Notes: a model not told the origin generated them from the sequence alone. Numbered from the stretch's first letter, positions 1 to 8,290 are shown. The stretch: 64,000 bases of DNA from Pseudonocardia ammonioxydans (GCF_900115005.1 NZ_FOUY01000001.1:434001-498000); one strand, 5' to 3'. A program made the numbers and translations.

Positions 1-360
1 CGGGTACACCGGGCCGGTGTTGCCGCGGCCGAGCATCAGGTCGACGCGGCCGTCGGCGAGGTGCTGCAGCATCGCGAAGTCCTCGGCGATCTTCACCGGG
101 TCGTTGGTGGTGATCAGCGTGGTCGACGTGGACAGCTGCAGCGTCTCGGTGACACCGGCGATGTAGCCGAGCGTGGTCGTCGGCGACGACGAGAAGAACG
201 GCGGGTTGTGGTGCTCGCCGATCGCGAAGACGTCCAGGCCGACCTCCTCGGCCTTGCGCGCGATGGCGACCGCGTCCTTGATCCGCTGCGCCTCGGTGGG
301 TGTGCGGCCGGTCGTCGGATCGGTCGTGACGTCGCTGACCGTGAAGACTCCGAACTGCAC
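1..360 (-). CDS. LLM-class flavin-dependent oxidoreductase (N-terminal part, cut by window edge)
   Basis: The first 120 residues of a luciferase-like (bacterial luciferase alpha/beta barrel) F420- or FMN-dependent monooxygenase are visible; the rest lies outside the window. The N-terminus MQFGVFTVSDV, the segment GLDVFAIGEHHNPPF and the later TTNDPVKIAEDFAMLQHL plus DLMLGRGNTGP are typical of this family. The GTG start at 358-360 is chosen because a GGAGGTAG ribosome binding site lies just upstream (363-370 on the plus strand as CTACCTCC). It is divergent from the MarR gene and shares an 84-bp intergenic region holding two operator-like palindromes, so the MarR protein probably controls it. 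The substrate cannot be predicted. Confidence 0.88.
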   Translation of the reverse strand, partial: MQFGVFTVSDVTTDPTTGRTPTEAQRIKDAVAIARKAEEVGLDVFAIGEHHNPPFFSSSPTTTLGYIAGVTETLQLSTSTTLITTNDPVKIAEDFAMLQHLADGRVDLMLGRGNTGPVYP

Positions 361-375
361 GGCTACCTCCCGTGG

Positions 376-393
376 TTGTTGAACTGTCATCTA
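376..393. promoter_or_regulatory. MarR operator-like palindrome 1
   Basis: TTGTTGAACTGTCATCTA matches the pattern TnGnTGAnnnnTCAnCTA and is a second copy of the palindrome at 409-426, 33 bp (about three helical turns) away centre to centre. It lies just upstream of the ribosome binding site of the flavin oxidoreductase gene. Binding by the adjacent MarR protein is inferred. Confidence 0.55.
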
Positions 394-408
394 CATCCTG
401 CTCCAACA

Positions 409-426
409 TAGGTGATGCGTCAACTA
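409..426. promoter_or_regulatory. MarR operator-like palindrome 2
   Basis: TAGGTGATGCGTCAACTA is an 18-bp inverted repeat with 14 symmetric positions (TAGnTGAnGCnTCAnCTA). It covers the expected -35 region of the marR promoter, whose -10 element is at 433-438, so it is positioned for autorepression. Confidence 0.6.
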
Positions 427-432
427 TTCCGC

Positions 433-438
433 TACACT
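433..438 (+). promoter_or_regulatory. -10 element of leaderless marR transcript
   Basis: TACACT ends 6 nt before the GTG at 445. This spacing puts the transcription start at the start codon and supports 445 rather than 412 as the true start of the MarR gene. Confidence 0.5.
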
Positions 439-444
439 GGGTCC

Positions 445-897
445 GTGACCCGATGGCTGGACGAACGCGAGCAGACGACCTGGCGGAGCTACCTGCGGAT
501 GCAGTCCCGGCTGCACGCCGAGCTGCACCGGCGGCTGCAGGCCGAGTCCGGACTCTCGCTGGCCGACTTCGACGTGCTCGTCGCGCTGACCGACCGCCCG
601 GACGAGCGGGCCCGGGTGCTCGAGCTGGCCACGTCGCTGGACTGGGAGAAGAGCCGGCTCTCGCACCACCTGGCCCGGATGCAGAAGCGCGGGCTGATCG
701 GCCGCGAGGAGTGCGACGACGACGGCCGGGGCAACTACGTGGTGCTGACGGCCGACGGCCGGGCCGCGATCGACGCCGCCGCCCCGGGGCACGTCGAGAC
801 CGTGCGCGAGCTGGTGTTCGACGCGCTGCCCGCCGACGACCTCGCGGCGCTGGGCCGGATCGCCGAGGCCGTCCTGACCCGGGTCGACCGTCCCTGA
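445..897 (+). CDS. MarR family transcriptional regulator
   Basis: A 150-residue winged helix-turn-helix regulator. The region around residues 45-105 carries the MarR DNA-binding fold, with the segments DFDVLVALTDRP, LDWEKSRLSHHLARMQKRG (recognition helix) and a wing with NYVVLTADGRAA. An upstream in-frame GTG at 412 exists, but it would place the operator and -10 element inside the gene, so I prefer GTG 445 (leaderless). It probably represses itself and the divergent flavin-dependent oxidoreductase through the two palindromes at 376-393 and 409-426. The ligand is unknown. Confidence 0.85.
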   Translation: MTRWLDEREQTTWRSYLRMQSRLHAELHRRLQAESGLSLADFDVLVALTDRPDERARVLELATSLDWEKSRLSHHLARMQKRGLIGREECDDDGRGNYVVLTADGRAAIDAAAPGHVETVRELVFDALPADDLAALGRIAEAVLTRVDRP

Positions 898-904
898 GGC
901 CGGT

Positions 905-1045
905 TCACAGCCGGCGCACGCAGGCCCCGACCCACACCCCGCCCAGCACGGCGACGACCCCGCCGGTCAGGAGCGCACCGACCGTCAGGAGGGCGACGCC
1001 GCCGGCCAGCATGAGCGCGGCGAGGAGCAGCTGGACCCAGATCAC
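905..1045 (-). CDS. small hydrophobic membrane protein, unknown
   Basis: A 46-residue open frame starting at GTG 1043-1045 and ending in a basic ACVRRL tail. Nearly all residues between 2 and 41 are hydrophobic or glycine, which would give one long or two short membrane segments. It runs convergent to the MarR gene with only 7 bp between the stop codons. The ribosome binding site is weak and there is no recognised family, so this may be a real small membrane protein or chance coding in GC-rich DNA. Confidence 0.4.
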   Translation of the reverse strand: MIWVQLLLAALMLAGGVALLTVGALLTGGVVAVLGGVWVGACVRRL

Positions 1046-1326
1046 CGCACCAGGATGCCCCGGATCACCTCGTCGGGTGGGGCCCGCGGTATCGGGATGC
1101 CCGGTCGCGGTACCGGTGCCACGATGGGGCACCGGCGGACATACCGGACGGCCGGAACGACGGCGCTCCGCCCGGCGATGCCCGCGGGAACCTCTCGATA
1201 CCGCGAAACGTCACAGCAGGTGACGGCGAGTCCGTAGCCGCACGGGGGGCGACGCACGGGGGTGGCGTCACGACGGCCACGGTGGACCAGGCACCATTCC
1301 GGGGAAACACCTGATCGGAGACGCGA
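1046..1326. other. intergenic region without recognised gene
   Basis: About 280 bp between the small membrane protein and the DedA gene. It contains no convincing coding frame on either strand; I see no clear palindrome or tandem repeat in it. It should hold the promoter of the DedA gene. Confidence 0.4.
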
Positions 1327-1947
1327 GTGATCGGACTGTCGGACACCGTGGCCGCGCTGCTGGCCGCGATCCCGGCCGCGCCGATCCGGTCGCTCTTGGT
1401 GATTGCGGTCGGGGCGTTCCTGGAGGGCCCGATCGTCACGGTCACCGCGGCCGCGCTGGCCGGGGCCGGGCAGCTGCCGTGGTGGGGGGTGTGGCTGGCC
1501 GCGCTCGTCGCCGACGTCGTCGGGGACACCCTGCTCTACGCGCTCGGGCGGCACGGCGACCGGCCGGGCCTGGCCCGCCTGCTGGCCCGGCTCGGGCTGA
1601 CCGACGCCCGCCGCGAGGCGCTCACCCACGAGGTCCACACGCACCTGCCGCGGATCATCATCGGTGCGAAGCTCGTGGACATCGGGGCGATCCCGGCCTA
1701 CCTGGCCGCCGGCCTCGCGAACGTCGGCTACCGGCGATTCCTCGCCTGGATCATCCCCACGACGGCGGTGCGCTCGGCCGTGCTGGTCGGGATCGGGTAC
1801 GCGGCCGGGGACCGGCTCGCCGCCGATCTCGAGTCCCGGCCGTGGCTGCTGCTCGTCGGGGGCCTCGCGGTCGGGGTCGCGCTCGTCGTCGGGCGCCTGG
1901 CCATCGTCCGGGCGACCGGGTCGAAGCGCCGCGCCCACGTCCGCTGA
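1327..1947 (+). CDS. DedA family (SNARE-associated/VTT domain) membrane protein
   Basis: A 206-residue polytopic inner-membrane protein. The early segment GAFLEGPIVTVTAAALAG corresponds to the family's conserved E-x-P region. The following VADVVGDTLLYALGRHGDR matches the D-x-x-x-D/Y-x-x-G-x-x-G pattern of DedA/VTT proteins, and a later basic segment is followed by further membrane helices. DedA proteins are thought to be lipid scramblases or proton-coupled transporters that support envelope homeostasis. The start is GTG at 1327. It stands alone, convergent with the esterase gene. Family assignment is good; the exact role is not known. Confidence 0.8.
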   Translation: MIGLSDTVAALLAAIPAAPIRSLLVIAVGAFLEGPIVTVTAAALAGAGQLPWWGVWLAALVADVVGDTLLYALGRHGDRPGLARLLARLGLTDARREALTHEVHTHLPRIIIGAKLVDIGAIPAYLAAGLANVGYRRFLAWIIPTTAVRSAVLVGIGYAAGDRLAADLESRPWLLLVGGLAVGVALVVGRLAIVRATGSKRRAHVR

Positions 1948-1968
1948 GCACGGCGCCCCACCCGGCCG

Positions 1969-3048
1969 CTACGCCACCGACCGGGCGAACCCGACGACGT
2001 CGCGGACCGCGGCCGCGTACACGTCGGGCATCGCCTCCCGGAACATCAGCTCGCCGACGTGGCACAGGCCGGGGTTGATCCGCCCGACCGAGGGGACGCC
2101 CGCGGCCAGCAGCATCCGGTGGTACGCGAGGCCCTCGTCACGGAGCGGGTCCAGCTCGTTGCACGAGATGATGTGTGGCGGCAGGCCCGCCAGGTGCTCC
2201 GGCCCGGCCCGGAACGGCCAACAGGTCGGGTCACCGGCGTGCCCTCCCACCGGGTCGTAGACCGCCGCGAGCAGCGGGAACAGCGCCCGGTCGAGCCAGT
2301 AGCCGTCGCACTCGACCAGCGAGCCGAGCTCGGCAGGCGGCTCGGTCCAGTCACCGAGGATGTACGGGCACTGCGCGTAGACGCCCGCGACGGCGTCGGC
2401 CCAGCCGTCGCGGCGGGCCCGCAGCGCCAGCGCGAGGGCGAGGTTGGCGCCGCCGGAGTCACCGGTCACCACGACGTGGGTCGCCCCGAGCTCGTCGCGG
2501 TGGTCGGCGACCCAGCGCAGGCCGGTGACGCAGTCGTCCAGCCCCGCCGGGAACGGGTGTGCGCCGAGCCGCCCGCCGCCGTTGCGGTACTCCACCCCGA
2601 CGACGACGGCGCCGGCCGCCGCCAGCTCGTCGCGCCAGTGCCCGTAGAGCGGTCCCGCGGCCGAGAGCATCACCATCCCGCCGCCGTGCACCTGGTACAG
2701 GCACGGGAGCGGACCGTCCACACCGTCCGGACGGTGCACGTGCAGGGTGATCGGGCCGCCGCCGCCCTGGAGGGTCAGCAGCTCGCGGGTGACGCCGGGT
2801 ACCGGCGTCCACGCCGCGGCGAGCCCGGCGAACAGGCCCTCGAAGCCCTCCTCGACCGCGTCGACGAAACCGAGCAGCGCCGCCCGGTCCGCGTCCGGCC
2901 CCAGAGGTGCGGGGTCCGGATGACCGGTCAGGCCGAGTCCCCGCAGGACGGCGAGCATCCGCGGGTCGGCCCGCGGGTCGGTCTCGAGCGTCGTCGCGGG
3001 GTCGCCGAGGCGCCCCGGGGCGGACGGCGTACGGGTGGGAACTGACAT
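1969..3048 (-). CDS. alpha/beta hydrolase, hormone-sensitive-lipase family esterase
   Basis: A 359-residue cytoplasmic esterase of family IV. The oxyanion-hole motif HGGG is at about residues 121-124, the nucleophile elbow GDSGG at about 196-200, and the acid/base partners are probably the Asp in ELDPLRDE (about 300) and the His in LCHVGE (about 332). It would hydrolyse short acyl or carbonate esters. It lies 34 bp downstream of the vWA gene on the same strand and is probably the last gene of the MoxR-vWA-esterase transcript. Nothing in the sequence shows its natural substrate. The first 70 residues form a helical cap typical of the family. Confidence 0.85.
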   Translation of the reverse strand: MSVPTRTPSAPGRLGDPATTLETDPRADPRMLAVLRGLGLTGHPDPAPLGPDADRAALLGFVDAVEEGFEGLFAGLAAAWTPVPGVTRELLTLQGGGGPITLHVHRPDGVDGPLPCLYQVHGGGMVMLSAAGPLYGHWRDELAAAGAVVVGVEYRNGGGRLGAHPFPAGLDDCVTGLRWVADHRDELGATHVVVTGDSGGANLALALALRARRDGWADAVAGVYAQCPYILGDWTEPPAELGSLVECDGYWLDRALFPLLAAVYDPVGGHAGDPTCWPFRAGPEHLAGLPPHIISCNELDPLRDEGLAYHRMLLAAGVPSVGRINPGLCHVGELMFREAMPDVYAAAVRDVVGFARSVA

Positions 3049-3082
3049 TCGCGGGGGAAGACGGCGGATGGACCAGCCGCGC

Positions 3083-4021
3083 TCAGGGACCCGCGCCGAG
3101 CAGGGACAGCAGGGTGCCGGGCGCGTCGGAGGGCCCCGCGATCGGCGCCCACCGCGCGCCGCTGCGGGCGGCCAGGTCGGCGGCCTGCTCGTCGTCGGCG
3201 GCCGGGGCCAGCACGATCAGCTCCGGGATCCGCCGGGCCACCGGGACCGGGTCCTGGTCGTCGGTGGCGCGGCAGTCCGAGAGCAGCACGACGACGCGGC
3301 GCTCGGCCCGGGTCCGTTCCAGCTGGGCCGCGGCCGTGCGCAGCGCCCCGGCCAGCGCGGTGACCCCGTGGCCGCGCAGGCCCAGGACCCGGTCGACCAC
3401 GGCCGACGCCGGCTGGGCGGAGCCCATGTCCCGCAGGACCTGGGTCTGCGCCGCGAACGACAGCACCGCGTGGTCGCCCGGTGCCCGGAACGCGCAGGCC
3501 GCCGCGGTCAGCGCCGCCGTCGCCAGCCGGTCCCCGCCCATCGAGCCGGATGCGTCGACGACCAGGCACAGGGCCAGGGCGGGCCGGGCCCAGGTGCGGG
3601 CGGTGAGCTCGTCGAGCCCGACCGGCCGCCGGGCCGCGCGGGCCTCGGCGACCGCGCCGAGCGAGGCGTCGAGATCGAGGTCGCCGCCGCGGTCGGCCGG
3701 GACGGTCTGCAGCCGTCCGATGCCGCGCCGGGTGACCCGGCCGCTGCGCCCGATGTCGAGCACGACCCGGCCGGCGAGGCGCTGCGCGGCGGCGCGCAGC
3801 TTCGCGTCGGTCGCCCGGCTCATCTGGACCAGCAGCTCCAGCGTCTCGTCGGGCCGGCCGGCGAGCGCGGCGTCGAACGCGTCGACGTCGAGCACGCCGA
3901 CCTCCGGCGAGATCTCGGAGAACCCCTCGTGTCCCGCCAGGGAGCTGCGGGCCACGGTGCGGTCCTCCGGCCGCATCCGTTGCCGGCGCGGCCGTGTGCC
4001 GCCCGCCGGTGGCGGGCTCAT
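3083..4021 (-). CDS. von Willebrand factor type A domain protein
   Basis: A 312-residue protein with a basic, helical N-terminal half and a C-terminal vWA domain. The metal-ion-dependent adhesion site DASGSMGG is at about residues 156-163, with the supporting T in GHGVTALAGAL and D in LLSDCRATDDQD later. Such proteins partner MoxR-type AAA+ ATPases in chaperone-like or metal-insertion machines, much as CoxE partners CoxD. Its start overlaps the stop of the MoxR gene by 4 bp (ATGA), so the two are translationally coupled. No DUF58 or membrane partner is next to it, so this is a minimal two-gene MoxR/vWA unit; the client protein is unknown. Confidence 0.85.
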   Translation of the reverse strand: MSPPPAGGTRPRRQRMRPEDRTVARSSLAGHEGFSEISPEVGVLDVDAFDAALAGRPDETLELLVQMSRATDAKLRAAAQRLAGRVVLDIGRSGRVTRRGIGRLQTVPADRGGDLDLDASLGAVAEARAARRPVGLDELTARTWARPALALCLVVDASGSMGGDRLATAALTAAACAFRAPGDHAVLSFAAQTQVLRDMGSAQPASAVVDRVLGLRGHGVTALAGALRTAAAQLERTRAERRVVVLLSDCRATDDQDPVPVARRIPELIVLAPAADDEQAADLAARSGARWAPIAGPSDAPGTLLSLLGAGP

Positions 4022-4959
4022 GCTCCCCCCGGCGCACCACCTCCCGGGGAGCCGTCAGGGCTGTCGGCACCGTCGGAGTCGTCGTCGGCAGAGGGTTCCT
4101 CGCCGAACTCCGCCCGGTAGAGCTCGCGCACCACGTCCTCGGCGGTGCGGGTGCCGGACTCCACCAGCCGGATCCGCCCGGACAGCGCGACCAGCGCGGA
4201 GTCGAGCCCGCTGCGCCAGTCGGTGACGTCCCGGCCGCGGCGCCCGGCCAGCGCCGCGGTGATCCGGACCATGTCGATCGCGCCCCGCACCGAGGAGCCG
4301 ACGTGCACGTCCGGGTGCTCGCGGGTGCGGCGCACCAGCGCCACGACCTTGGCCCGCCACTGCTCGTCGACCTCGGGCCCGCGCAGCGTGACGACCGCGT
4401 TCTCGTCGCCCGCGCTCTGGTAGCCCATCGCGATCCGGCAGACCCGGTCGTAGACGGCCGAGGAGATCCGGGCGGTGCCGACGGCGTCGAACGGGTTCAT
4501 CGCCGCCACCAGCCGGAACCCCGGGGCGGCGACGATCCGGCCGAGCCGCGGCACGTGCAGCTCGCCCTCGCTCATCACGGTGATGAGGACGTTGAGGGTC
4601 TCCTCCGGGATCCGGTTGATCTCCTCGACGTAGAGCAGGGCGCCGCTGCGCAGTGCCTCGGCCAGCGCCCCGTCGACGAAGGTCTCCGGGCTGTAGCCGC
4701 GCTCGAGGACCTGGGCCGGGTCGAAGTGGCCGACCAGCCGGGCCGGGGTCAGCTCGGCGTTGCCCTCGACGAAGACGAACGGCAGCCGCGCCTCGTCGGC
4801 GACGGCGCGCAGCAGCGTCGTCTTGCCCGTCCCCGGCGGCCCCTCCAGCACGACGTGCGCCCCGGCGTCGAGCGCCGCGACCAGCAGCTCGACCTCCCGG
4901 GTACGACCGACGACCGGGACCGCCGTGGCAGCGGCGGGGGTGGCGACGTCGACACCCAT
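4018..4959 (-). CDS. MoxR family AAA+ ATPase
   Basis: A 313-residue AAA+ ATPase. Walker A GPPGTGKTT is at about residues 40-48, Walker B LLYVEEIN at about 108-115 (a Glu replaces the usual Asp, as is common in MoxR), and the sensor segment AAMNPFDAVGT near 150. The start at 4959 has a GGAGG site with 7-nt spacing. It is the first gene of an operon with the vWA protein and probably the esterase. The last 40 residues are acidic and Ser/Gly-rich. MoxR ATPases act as chaperones that remodel or assemble protein complexes together with their vWA partner. Confidence 0.9.
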   Translation of the reverse strand: MGVDVATPAAATAVPVVGRTREVELLVAALDAGAHVVLEGPPGTGKTTLLRAVADEARLPFVFVEGNAELTPARLVGHFDPAQVLERGYSPETFVDGALAEALRSGALLYVEEINRIPEETLNVLITVMSEGELHVPRLGRIVAAPGFRLVAAMNPFDAVGTARISSAVYDRVCRIAMGYQSAGDENAVVTLRGPEVDEQWRAKVVALVRRTREHPDVHVGSSVRGAIDMVRITAALAGRRGRDVTDWRSGLDSALVALSGRIRLVESGTRTAEDVVRELYRAEFGEEPSADDDSDGADSPDGSPGGGAPGGA

Positions 4960-4979
4960 CCATCACCTCCGTGAGTTCT

Positions 4980-5001
4980 GCAGCTGATCTCGCGCAGCTG
5001 C
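4980..5001. promoter_or_regulatory. inverted repeat upstream of the MoxR gene
   Basis: GCAGCTG and CAGCTGC form a perfect 7-bp inverted repeat separated by 8 bp, 20 bp before the moxR start and 17 bp past the end of the acyl-CoA synthetase gene. It could be an operator or a terminator for the upstream operon; no T-run follows. Confidence 0.35.
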
Positions 5002-5018
5002 CGCGACGGTACCCCGGA

Positions 5019-6716
5019 TCACCCCCGCAGCTCGGGGAACGCGTCGTCGCGCCACTCGGTCGCGGCGGCGGCCGCGGCGTCGTCGCGCTCGCGGGCCCGC
5101 AGCTCCACCCGGCGGATCTTCCCGGAGATCGTCTTCGGCAGCTCCGCGAACTCGAGGCGCCGCACCCGCAGGTAGGGGGCGAGGTTCTCGCGGGCGTGCC
5201 GGAGGATCGCCAGCGCGGTGTCCCGGTCGGGCTCGTGGCCGGGCGCGAGCGCGACGTAGGCCTTCGGCACCGCCAGGCGCACCGGGTCCGGCTGCGGGAC
5301 GACCGCCGCCTCGAGCACCGCCGGGTGCTCCACGAGCACGCTCTCGAGCTCGAACGGCGAGACCTTGTAGTCCGAAGCCTTGAACACGTCGTCGGTGCGG
5401 CCGACGTAGAACAGGTAGCCGTCGGCGTCGCGGGTCGCGGTGTCGCCGGTGTGGTAGAAGCCGCCCGCCATCGCCTCGGCGGTCTTCTCCGGCGTGTCGA
5501 GGTAACCGGTCATCAGGGCGACCGGACGGCGGGACAGGTCGATGCAGATCTCGCCCTCGGTCTCCGACACCGCACCGGTGGTCTCGTCGACCAGCACCAC
5601 CGGCACGCCCGGCAGCGGGCGGCCCATCGAGCCGGGCTTGACCACGGAGCCGGGGGTGTTGCCGACCTGCGCGGTCGTCTCGGTCTGCCCGAAGCCGTCG
5701 CGCAGGGTCAGGCCCCACTGCCGCTGCACCTGCTCGATGATCTCCGGGTTCAGCGGCTCGCCCGCCGCGATCACCTCGCGCAGCGAGCCCGGGCCGCCGG
5801 ACAGGTCCGCCTTGATCAGCATCCGCCACACCGTCGGCGGGGCGCAGAACGTGGTGACGGCCTTGCCGCGGATCTGGCCGAGCAGCGCACCGGCGTCGAA
5901 CCGGGCGTAGTTGTAGACGAAGATCGTCGCACCGGCGATCCACGGTGCGAAGAAGCAGCTCCAGGCGTGCTTGGCCCAGCCCGGGGAACTGATGTTGAGG
6001 TGCACGTCGCCCGGCACGAGCCCCAGCCAGTACATCGTGGACAGGTGCCCGACCGGGTACGACGCCTGGGTGTGCTCGACCAGCTTCGGCCGGCTGGTCG
6101 TGCCGGAGGTGAAGTAGAGCAGCAACCGGTCGTCGGCGGTGGTGCCCGGGTGCTCGACCGGGGCGTCGTCGACCGCGTCGGCGTCGTGCCAGTCCAGCCA
6201 GCCCTCGTGCCGGCCACCGACCGAGACGGCCGTGACCCCGTCGAGCAGCCCGTCGAACTTCTCCGCGCACGACACGTCGGCGATCACGAACCGGGCCCCG
6301 CCCCGCTCCAGCCGATCGGGTAGGTCGACCGCGCCGAGCGCCGTGGTCGTCGGCATGATCACCGCGCCGAGCTTCATCACGGCGAGCACGGACTCCCACA
6401 GCTCGACCCGGTTGCCCAGCATGACCAGCACGGCGTCCCCGCGCCGCACCCCGTGCGAGGCCAGCCACCGGGCGACCCGGTTGGAGCGGCGGCGCAGCTC
6501 GTCGAAGGTCCAGGACCCCTCGCCGCCGTCCTCCTCGACGATGTGCAGCGCCGTGCGCGACTCGCCGTCGGCGATCACGTCGAACCAGTCGTGCGCCCAC
6601 TGGAACGCGCCGTGCAGCACCGGCCACTCGAAGTCGGCGACGGCCTTGTCGTGGTCGCCGTGCAGCGCGACGAGCCGGTCCCGGGCGTCGCGGTAGATCT
6701 CGTGGACCGAACTCAT
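5019..6716 (-). CDS. AMP-dependent acyl-CoA synthetase (medium-chain/acetyl-type ligase)
   Basis: A 565-residue ANL-superfamily ligase that would activate a carboxylic acid with ATP and CoA. Visible motifs are the P-loop-like FTSGTTSRPKLVEHT near residue 200, the aromatic-box region DGFGQTETTAQVGN near 350, the hinge TGDTATRDADGYLFYVGR, and the C-terminal catalytic lysine in KTISGKIRR. The substrate-region signature HLNISSPGWAKHAWSCFFAPW is shortened here only in description and is typical of medium-chain acyl-CoA synthetases. Its ATG overlaps the stop of the transporter gene by 4 bp, so a transported acid is probably activated by this enzyme. A longer reading frame upstream is only the overlapping transporter region. 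Confidence 0.88.
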   Translation of the reverse strand: MSSVHEIYRDARDRLVALHGDHDKAVADFEWPVLHGAFQWAHDWFDVIADGESRTALHIVEEDGGEGSWTFDELRRRSNRVARWLASHGVRRGDAVLVMLGNRVELWESVLAVMKLGAVIMPTTTALGAVDLPDRLERGGARFVIADVSCAEKFDGLLDGVTAVSVGGRHEGWLDWHDADAVDDAPVEHPGTTADDRLLLYFTSGTTSRPKLVEHTQASYPVGHLSTMYWLGLVPGDVHLNISSPGWAKHAWSCFFAPWIAGATIFVYNYARFDAGALLGQIRGKAVTTFCAPPTVWRMLIKADLSGGPGSLREVIAAGEPLNPEIIEQVQRQWGLTLRDGFGQTETTAQVGNTPGSVVKPGSMGRPLPGVPVVLVDETTGAVSETEGEICIDLSRRPVALMTGYLDTPEKTAEAMAGGFYHTGDTATRDADGYLFYVGRTDDVFKASDYKVSPFELESVLVEHPAVLEAAVVPQPDPVRLAVPKAYVALAPGHEPDRDTALAILRHARENLAPYLRVRRLEFAELPKTISGKIRRVELRARERDDAAAAAATEWRDDAFPELRG

Positions 6717-8071
6717 GCGGGCACCTCCGGTGCGGTCTCGTGTTCCAGGGCCTGGTTGCGGGTCTCGCGCAGCAGCGACACCGAGACCAGCGAGAGGACG
6801 GCGATGAGCGAGAGCATCACGCCGATCGCGATCGAGCCGAAGGCCGCGGCCAGCCCGGGGGCGAGCAGCGGCGGGACCGCGCCGCCCAGCACCCCGGCCA
6901 GGTTGTAGCCCAGCCCGGCGCCGGTGTAGCGGTGCCGGGCCGCGAACAGCTCGGGCAGGTACGAGCCGGCCGGCCCGTAGGAGATCGCGAAGATCACCAT
7001 GGTGACCGAGAGGCCGACGCCGAAGGCCAGCGGGCTGCCGGTGTCGAGCAGCGGGAACAGGATCAGCGCCCAGACGATCCCGGCGATGCAGGAGACCCGG
7101 ATGACGGTGCGCCGCCCGTAGCGGTCGGACAGGACCCCGGACACCACGATCGCCGCGCCGAAGATCACCGCGGAGAGGATGCCGAGGCCCAGGACCGTCG
7201 GGCGGGACAGCGCCGCACCGTCGGGATCGGTGCCGTAGGAGGTCAGGTACGCGGTGCCCATGTAGAAGAACGCGAAGAGCATGGTCAGCGCGCCGGCGGA
7301 GAGCAGGACCTCGCGCGGCTGGGCGCGCACGGCCTCCAGGAACGGCACCCGCGCCGAGCGGGCCGGGTCGGCGGCCTCGGCCTGCGCCCGGGCCTGGACC
7401 TGCTTGAACGCGGGGGTCTCCTCGATCGAGAGCCGCACCCAGAGGCCGACACCGACCAGCACGATCGACAGGATGAACGGGATCCGCCAGCCGTAGCTCA
7501 GGAACGCCTCGTCGGTGTCGCCCATGATCCAGCCGGTGATCAGGAACGTGGCCGACGACAGTGCGAACGCGATCGCCGGGCCGAGCTGGGGGAAGACGCC
7601 GTAGAGGCCGCGCTTCTCCTTGGGGGCGTACTCGGCGGTGAGCAGCGTGGCGCCCGCCCACTCGCCACCGACCGCGAAGCCCTGGCAGAACCGCAGGAAC
7701 ACCAGGATCAGCGGCGCCGCGACACCGATCGTCTCCGCGCCGGGCAGTAACCCGATCAGCACGGTCGCGATGCCCATCAGCAGCAGCGTCGAGATCAGCG
7801 TGCGCTTGCGGCCGATCCGGTCGCCGTAGTGCCCGAAGATGACCGCGCCGACCGGCCGGGCGAAGAACGCCACCGCGAACGTCGCGAACGAGGCCACGAC
7901 ACCCGCGGTCTCCCCCAGCGCCGGGAAGAACACCGTCGGGAACACCAGGGCGGCCGCGGTGCCGTAGATGAAGAAGTCGTAGAACTCGATCGTCGTGCCG
8001 GCGCAGCTGGCGGCGGCGACCCGGCGCAGCGGCACGGGGGGCGACTGCCCGGGCGGTGGGGATGTGGTCAT
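6713..8071 (-). CDS. MFS transporter, metabolite:H+ symporter (MHS) type
   Basis: A 452-residue major facilitator with about 12 membrane helices. The opening segment TTIEFYDFFIYGTAAALVFP and the loop 2-3 motif GHYGDRIGRKR are hallmarks of the MHS family (ShiA/ProP/KgtP relatives), which import carboxylates or betaines with protons. The ATG at 8069-8071 follows GAGGAG with about 10-nt spacing. It precedes and is coupled to the acyl-CoA synthetase gene, suggesting uptake of the acid that the synthetase activates. It diverges from the GAF-LuxR regulator; tandem repeats at 8159-8190 in between are the likely operator. Confidence 0.88.
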   Translation of the reverse strand: MTTSPPPGQSPPVPLRRVAAASCAGTTIEFYDFFIYGTAAALVFPTVFFPALGETAGVVASFATFAVAFFARPVGAVIFGHYGDRIGRKRTLISTLLLMGIATVLIGLLPGAETIGVAAPLILVFLRFCQGFAVGGEWAGATLLTAEYAPKEKRGLYGVFPQLGPAIAFALSSATFLITGWIMGDTDEAFLSYGWRIPFILSIVLVGVGLWVRLSIEETPAFKQVQARAQAEAADPARSARVPFLEAVRAQPREVLLSAGALTMLFAFFYMGTAYLTSYGTDPDGAALSRPTVLGLGILSAVIFGAAIVVSGVLSDRYGRRTVIRVSCIAGIVWALILFPLLDTGSPLAFGVGLSVTMVIFAISYGPAGSYLPELFAARHRYTGAGLGYNLAGVLGGAVPPLLAPGLAAAFGSIAIGVMLSLIAVLSLVSVSLLRETRNQALEHETAPEVPA

Positions 8072-8158
8072 CGTCAGGTGCTCCTCGTCGAGCGGGTTCC
8101 GTCGCCGGTGGGGCGCGGAAGGTGGACGGGAGGGTCGTCGAGCGACGAGCACCGGCGC

Positions 8159-8190
8159 TACCCACCGAAGTAGGCGGTACCCACCGAAGT
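8159..8190. promoter_or_regulatory. tandem operator-like repeats between transporter and GAF-LuxR gene
   Basis: TACCCACCGAAGT occurs twice (8159-8171 and 8178-8190), a 19-bp period. The second copy continues to CCCACcgaaGTGGG, a perfect 5-bp inverted repeat, and the first to a near copy CCCACcgaaGTAGG. The arrangement looks like two binding sites for a dimeric regulator, most simply the adjacent LuxR-type protein. Confidence 0.5.
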
Positions 8191-8254
8191 GGGGGGTTCG
8201 TCCGGTCCCGGCTTGACGGGGTCCCGGCCACGTGCGACAACCCACCTCGCAGAA

Positions 8255-8274
8255 GCGAGTGCCGACGCACTCGC
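8255..8274. promoter_or_regulatory. perfect stem-loop in the leader of the GAF-LuxR gene
   Basis: GCGAGTGC and GCACTCGC form a perfect 8-bp inverted repeat around CGAC, 5 bp before the AGGAGG ribosome binding site (8281-8286). It could be an operator or an RNA hairpin that affects translation of the regulator. Confidence 0.45.
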
Positions 8275-8290
8275 GCACCGAGGAGGACGC

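Noticed and set aside
412..444. GTG/ATG pair as a longer start for the first MarR gene
   Set aside because: It would put the operator palindrome and the -10 TACACT inside the coding region; the GTG at 445 fits a leaderless transcript.
8213..8240. TTGACG-N17-GACAAC as promoter of the GAF-LuxR gene
   Set aside because: The -35 is good but the -10 lacks the conserved final T, and no other evidence supports it; not listed as a feature.
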